From JANMEX01 sp031422915 (GTDB taxonomy: Bacteria; Pseudomonadota; Alphaproteobacteria; Rhizobiales; Rhizobiaceae): DNA of 27,272 nucleotides. A program made the translations under genes and the position numbers. This document shows, piece after piece, positions 23,494 to 27,272 of this stretch (the stretch's first letter is position 1; each line of letters starts with the position of its first letter). The notes beneath the pieces were generated by a model. The model did not search any database, was not told where the DNA came from, and saw only the letters and a program-made list of their open reading frames with translations. The stretch covers positions 1 to 27,272 of the forward strand of contig JANPEK010000256.1 in NCBI GenBank assembly GCA_031422915.1. Reading direction: 5' to 3'.

Positions 23494-23838
23494 ATGAAAC
23501 GCACACGCATGCAGGACGATGATGTGGACGGCCGCGGCACGGGACGCGGCACGGCAGTCTTGACGCGCACAAAACCCAAGGTGAAGAAGCCAAGTCTTTA
23601 CCGGGTGTTGTTGTTGAATGACGACTACACGCCGATGGAGTTTGTCATTCATGTGCTGGAGCGGTTTTTCCAGAAAGACCGTGATGCTGCCACACAGATC
23701 ATGTTGCATGTGCACAACCATGGTGTCGGCGAATGCGGTGTCTACACATTTGAAGTCGCCGAGACGAAAGTGACGCAGGTCATGGACTTTGCCCGGCAAA
23801 AACAGCATCCGCTGCAATGCGTGATGGAAAAGAAATGA
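23494..23838 (+). CDS. clpS: ATP-dependent Clp protease adaptor ClpS
   Basis: A 114-residue adaptor that recognises N-degron substrates and hands them to ClpAP. The core YRVLLLNDDYTPMEFVIHVL (38-57) contains the family's NDDYTPMEFV binding pocket. It is followed by the HNHGVGECGVYTFEVAETKV segment and the terminal QHPLQCVMEKK. The flexible N-terminus (about 35 residues, Gly/Arg/Lys rich) is the part that enters ClpA. ATG 23494 has AAGG 6 nt upstream; a longer in-frame start at 23449 adds no family sequence. It ends 7 nt before clpA. Confidence 0.95.
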   Translation: MKRTRMQDDDVDGRGTGRGTAVLTRTKPKVKKPSLYRVLLLNDDYTPMEFVIHVLERFFQKDRDAATQIMLHVHNHGVGECGVYTFEVAETKVTQVMDFARQKQHPLQCVMEKK

Positions 23839-23845
23839 GGGTCTG

Positions 23846-26323
<2,478 letters not shown>

Positions 26324-26507
26324 CGGGTGGCGGGGATGGCCACACTTCGGCTTTTGCCGATGATTTGGCACCCGCTTAGGGCGACGAGCTTTAAATTGCC
26401 TGCTTTCGCGCCGGGATAAAATACGACTCGGCACCGTCGCTTGTATGGCCTGCCGGTCGAGCGCTTTGTGCCACTCTTGCCTGTCAGAATCGGGCGGAGA
26501 GAATTCA

Positions 26508-27272
26508 GTGCGCGCAGGCGGGACGGTTGCTTCCAATGTCGCGGCAAAGCGTCGGGCGCTGGTTTTTGCCTCGCTTTACACGCTTGAGTCGACGATTCGC
26601 GCGCTGGTCGCCAGTGTTATCCCGATCACGGCGTACGAACTTCTGCAAAGTGAGCAGCGCGTTTCGGTGCTGTACACGCTGGTCTCGATCGTCAGCCTGT
26701 GCGGCACGCTGATGGTGCCGATGCTAATCGGGTGGATTGCACGGCGGCGGGTGTATTCGCTGGGGGTGATCGGCTTTGCACTCGGCTCGATGCTGATGGC
26801 TGCCTACACGATTGAAGGGCTTGGCATCGGAATGGCGCTGCGCGTTGTGGCGAACTCGTGCGTGTCCGTGGTGCTGTCGCTTTATATCATGGACACGATA
26901 CCGAAGACTGAACTGGTCGGTGCGGAGTCCGTACGGCTGACCATGTCGACGTTCGCCTGGGTCATCGGACCGACGGCGGGCAGCTGGATTTATGCAAGCT
27001 ACGGGCTGTTGGCAGTGCACAGCACGGCCGTTGTTGTGGCGGTGCTGTTGCTCGGCTTGTTTTGGTATTTCAGGCTGGGCGAGGGTGCGGTGATCCATGC
27101 GGCCAAGCAGGAACCGGCCAATCCGTACAAAAATTTGCACCGGTTTTTCTCGCAACCACGGCTGAGGCTGGCCTGGCTGATTGCGTTTGCACGCTCGTCC
27201 TTCTGGACAACCTATTTCGTCTATGGGCCGATTTTGCTGGTGGCGTCGGGGCAGGGCAAAATGGCGGGCGGG
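26508..27272 (+). CDS. MFS transporter (C-terminus beyond the window)
   Basis: Partial major facilitator protein: 255 codons are present and the frame is still open at the right edge. It begins VRAGGTVASNVAAKRRALVF with a GTG start at 26508 and GGAGAG 7 nt upstream. Hydrophobic spans lie near 20-40, 55-75, 82-100 and 105-125. A basic IARRRVYSLG loop replaces motif A between helices 2 and 3. TMSTFAWVIGPTAGSWIYA is the motif-C-like helix, and a cytoplasmic loop follows (HAAKQEPANPYKNLHRFF). It is unrelated at sequence level to the MFS gene at the left edge. The 184-nt gap after clpA shows no clear terminator. Substrate unknown. Confidence 0.83.
   Translation, partial: MRAGGTVASNVAAKRRALVFASLYTLESTIRALVASVIPITAYELLQSEQRVSVLYTLVSIVSLCGTLMVPMLIGWIARRRVYSLGVIGFALGSMLMAAYTIEGLGIGMALRVVANSCVSVVLSLYIMDTIPKTELVGAESVRLTMSTFAWVIGPTAGSWIYASYGLLAVHSTAVVVAVLLLGLFWYFRLGEGAVIHAAKQEPANPYKNLHRFFSQPRLRLAWLIAFARSSFWTTYFVYGPILLVASGQGKMAGG

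Overview
The window looks like an alphaproteobacterial chromosome of the order Hyphomicrobiales (Rhizobiales), Phyllobacteriaceae-like. The basis is high GC, a fused SecDF, a MipZ-type ATPase, extensin-like proteins, the DUF1489, DUF599 and DUF815 families, a ClpS-ClpA pair, and several rhizobial-type palindromic repeats. No tRNA, rRNA, CRISPR array, prophage or transposase gene is visible.

Left part (1-9.6 kb) is accessory-like. A TetA-type MFS efflux gene leaves the left edge on the minus strand. Divergent from it are an EamA/DMT transporter and two tandem extensin-like genes, one exported and one a lipoprotein. A HigA-type antidote pseudogene follows, split by a palindromic repeat, with a second palindrome beside it. 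Next come an acyl-CoA thioesterase, a two-gene catabolic cassette (GMC oxidoreductase plus enolase-superfamily enzyme, overlapping by GTGA), a BrnT/CopG-type toxin-antitoxin pair, a small membrane protein and an HxlR regulator.

Middle (9.63-10.65 kb) is a 1 kb stretch with no convincing gene, built of nested inverted repeats. The main one is a roughly 612-bp near-perfect palindrome whose arms each carry the same protein-like 5' fragment. Base composition also changes here: the plus strand is mostly C-rich to the left and mostly G-rich to the right, whichever strand carries the genes.

Right part (10.65-27.3 kb) is mostly core genome. It holds a DUF815 ATPase and then a compact operon: yajC, secDF, a Mth938/NDUFAF3-like gene and a degenerate squalene/phytoene-synthase-like gene resembling NDUFAF6. 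The last two are bacterial relatives of mitochondrial complex I assembly factors, placed next to the Sec membrane-insertion machinery. After them come an OYE-family flavin oxidoreductase, a DUF599-DUF3253 pair, L-serine dehydratase, DUF1489, mipZ, a small hypothetical gene behind a D,D-carboxypeptidase with a SPOR domain, clpS-clpA, and a partial MFS gene at the right edge.

The best candidates for a second look are the giant palindrome and the skew switch next to it, the antidote gene split by a repeat, and the sec / complex-I-assembly operon.
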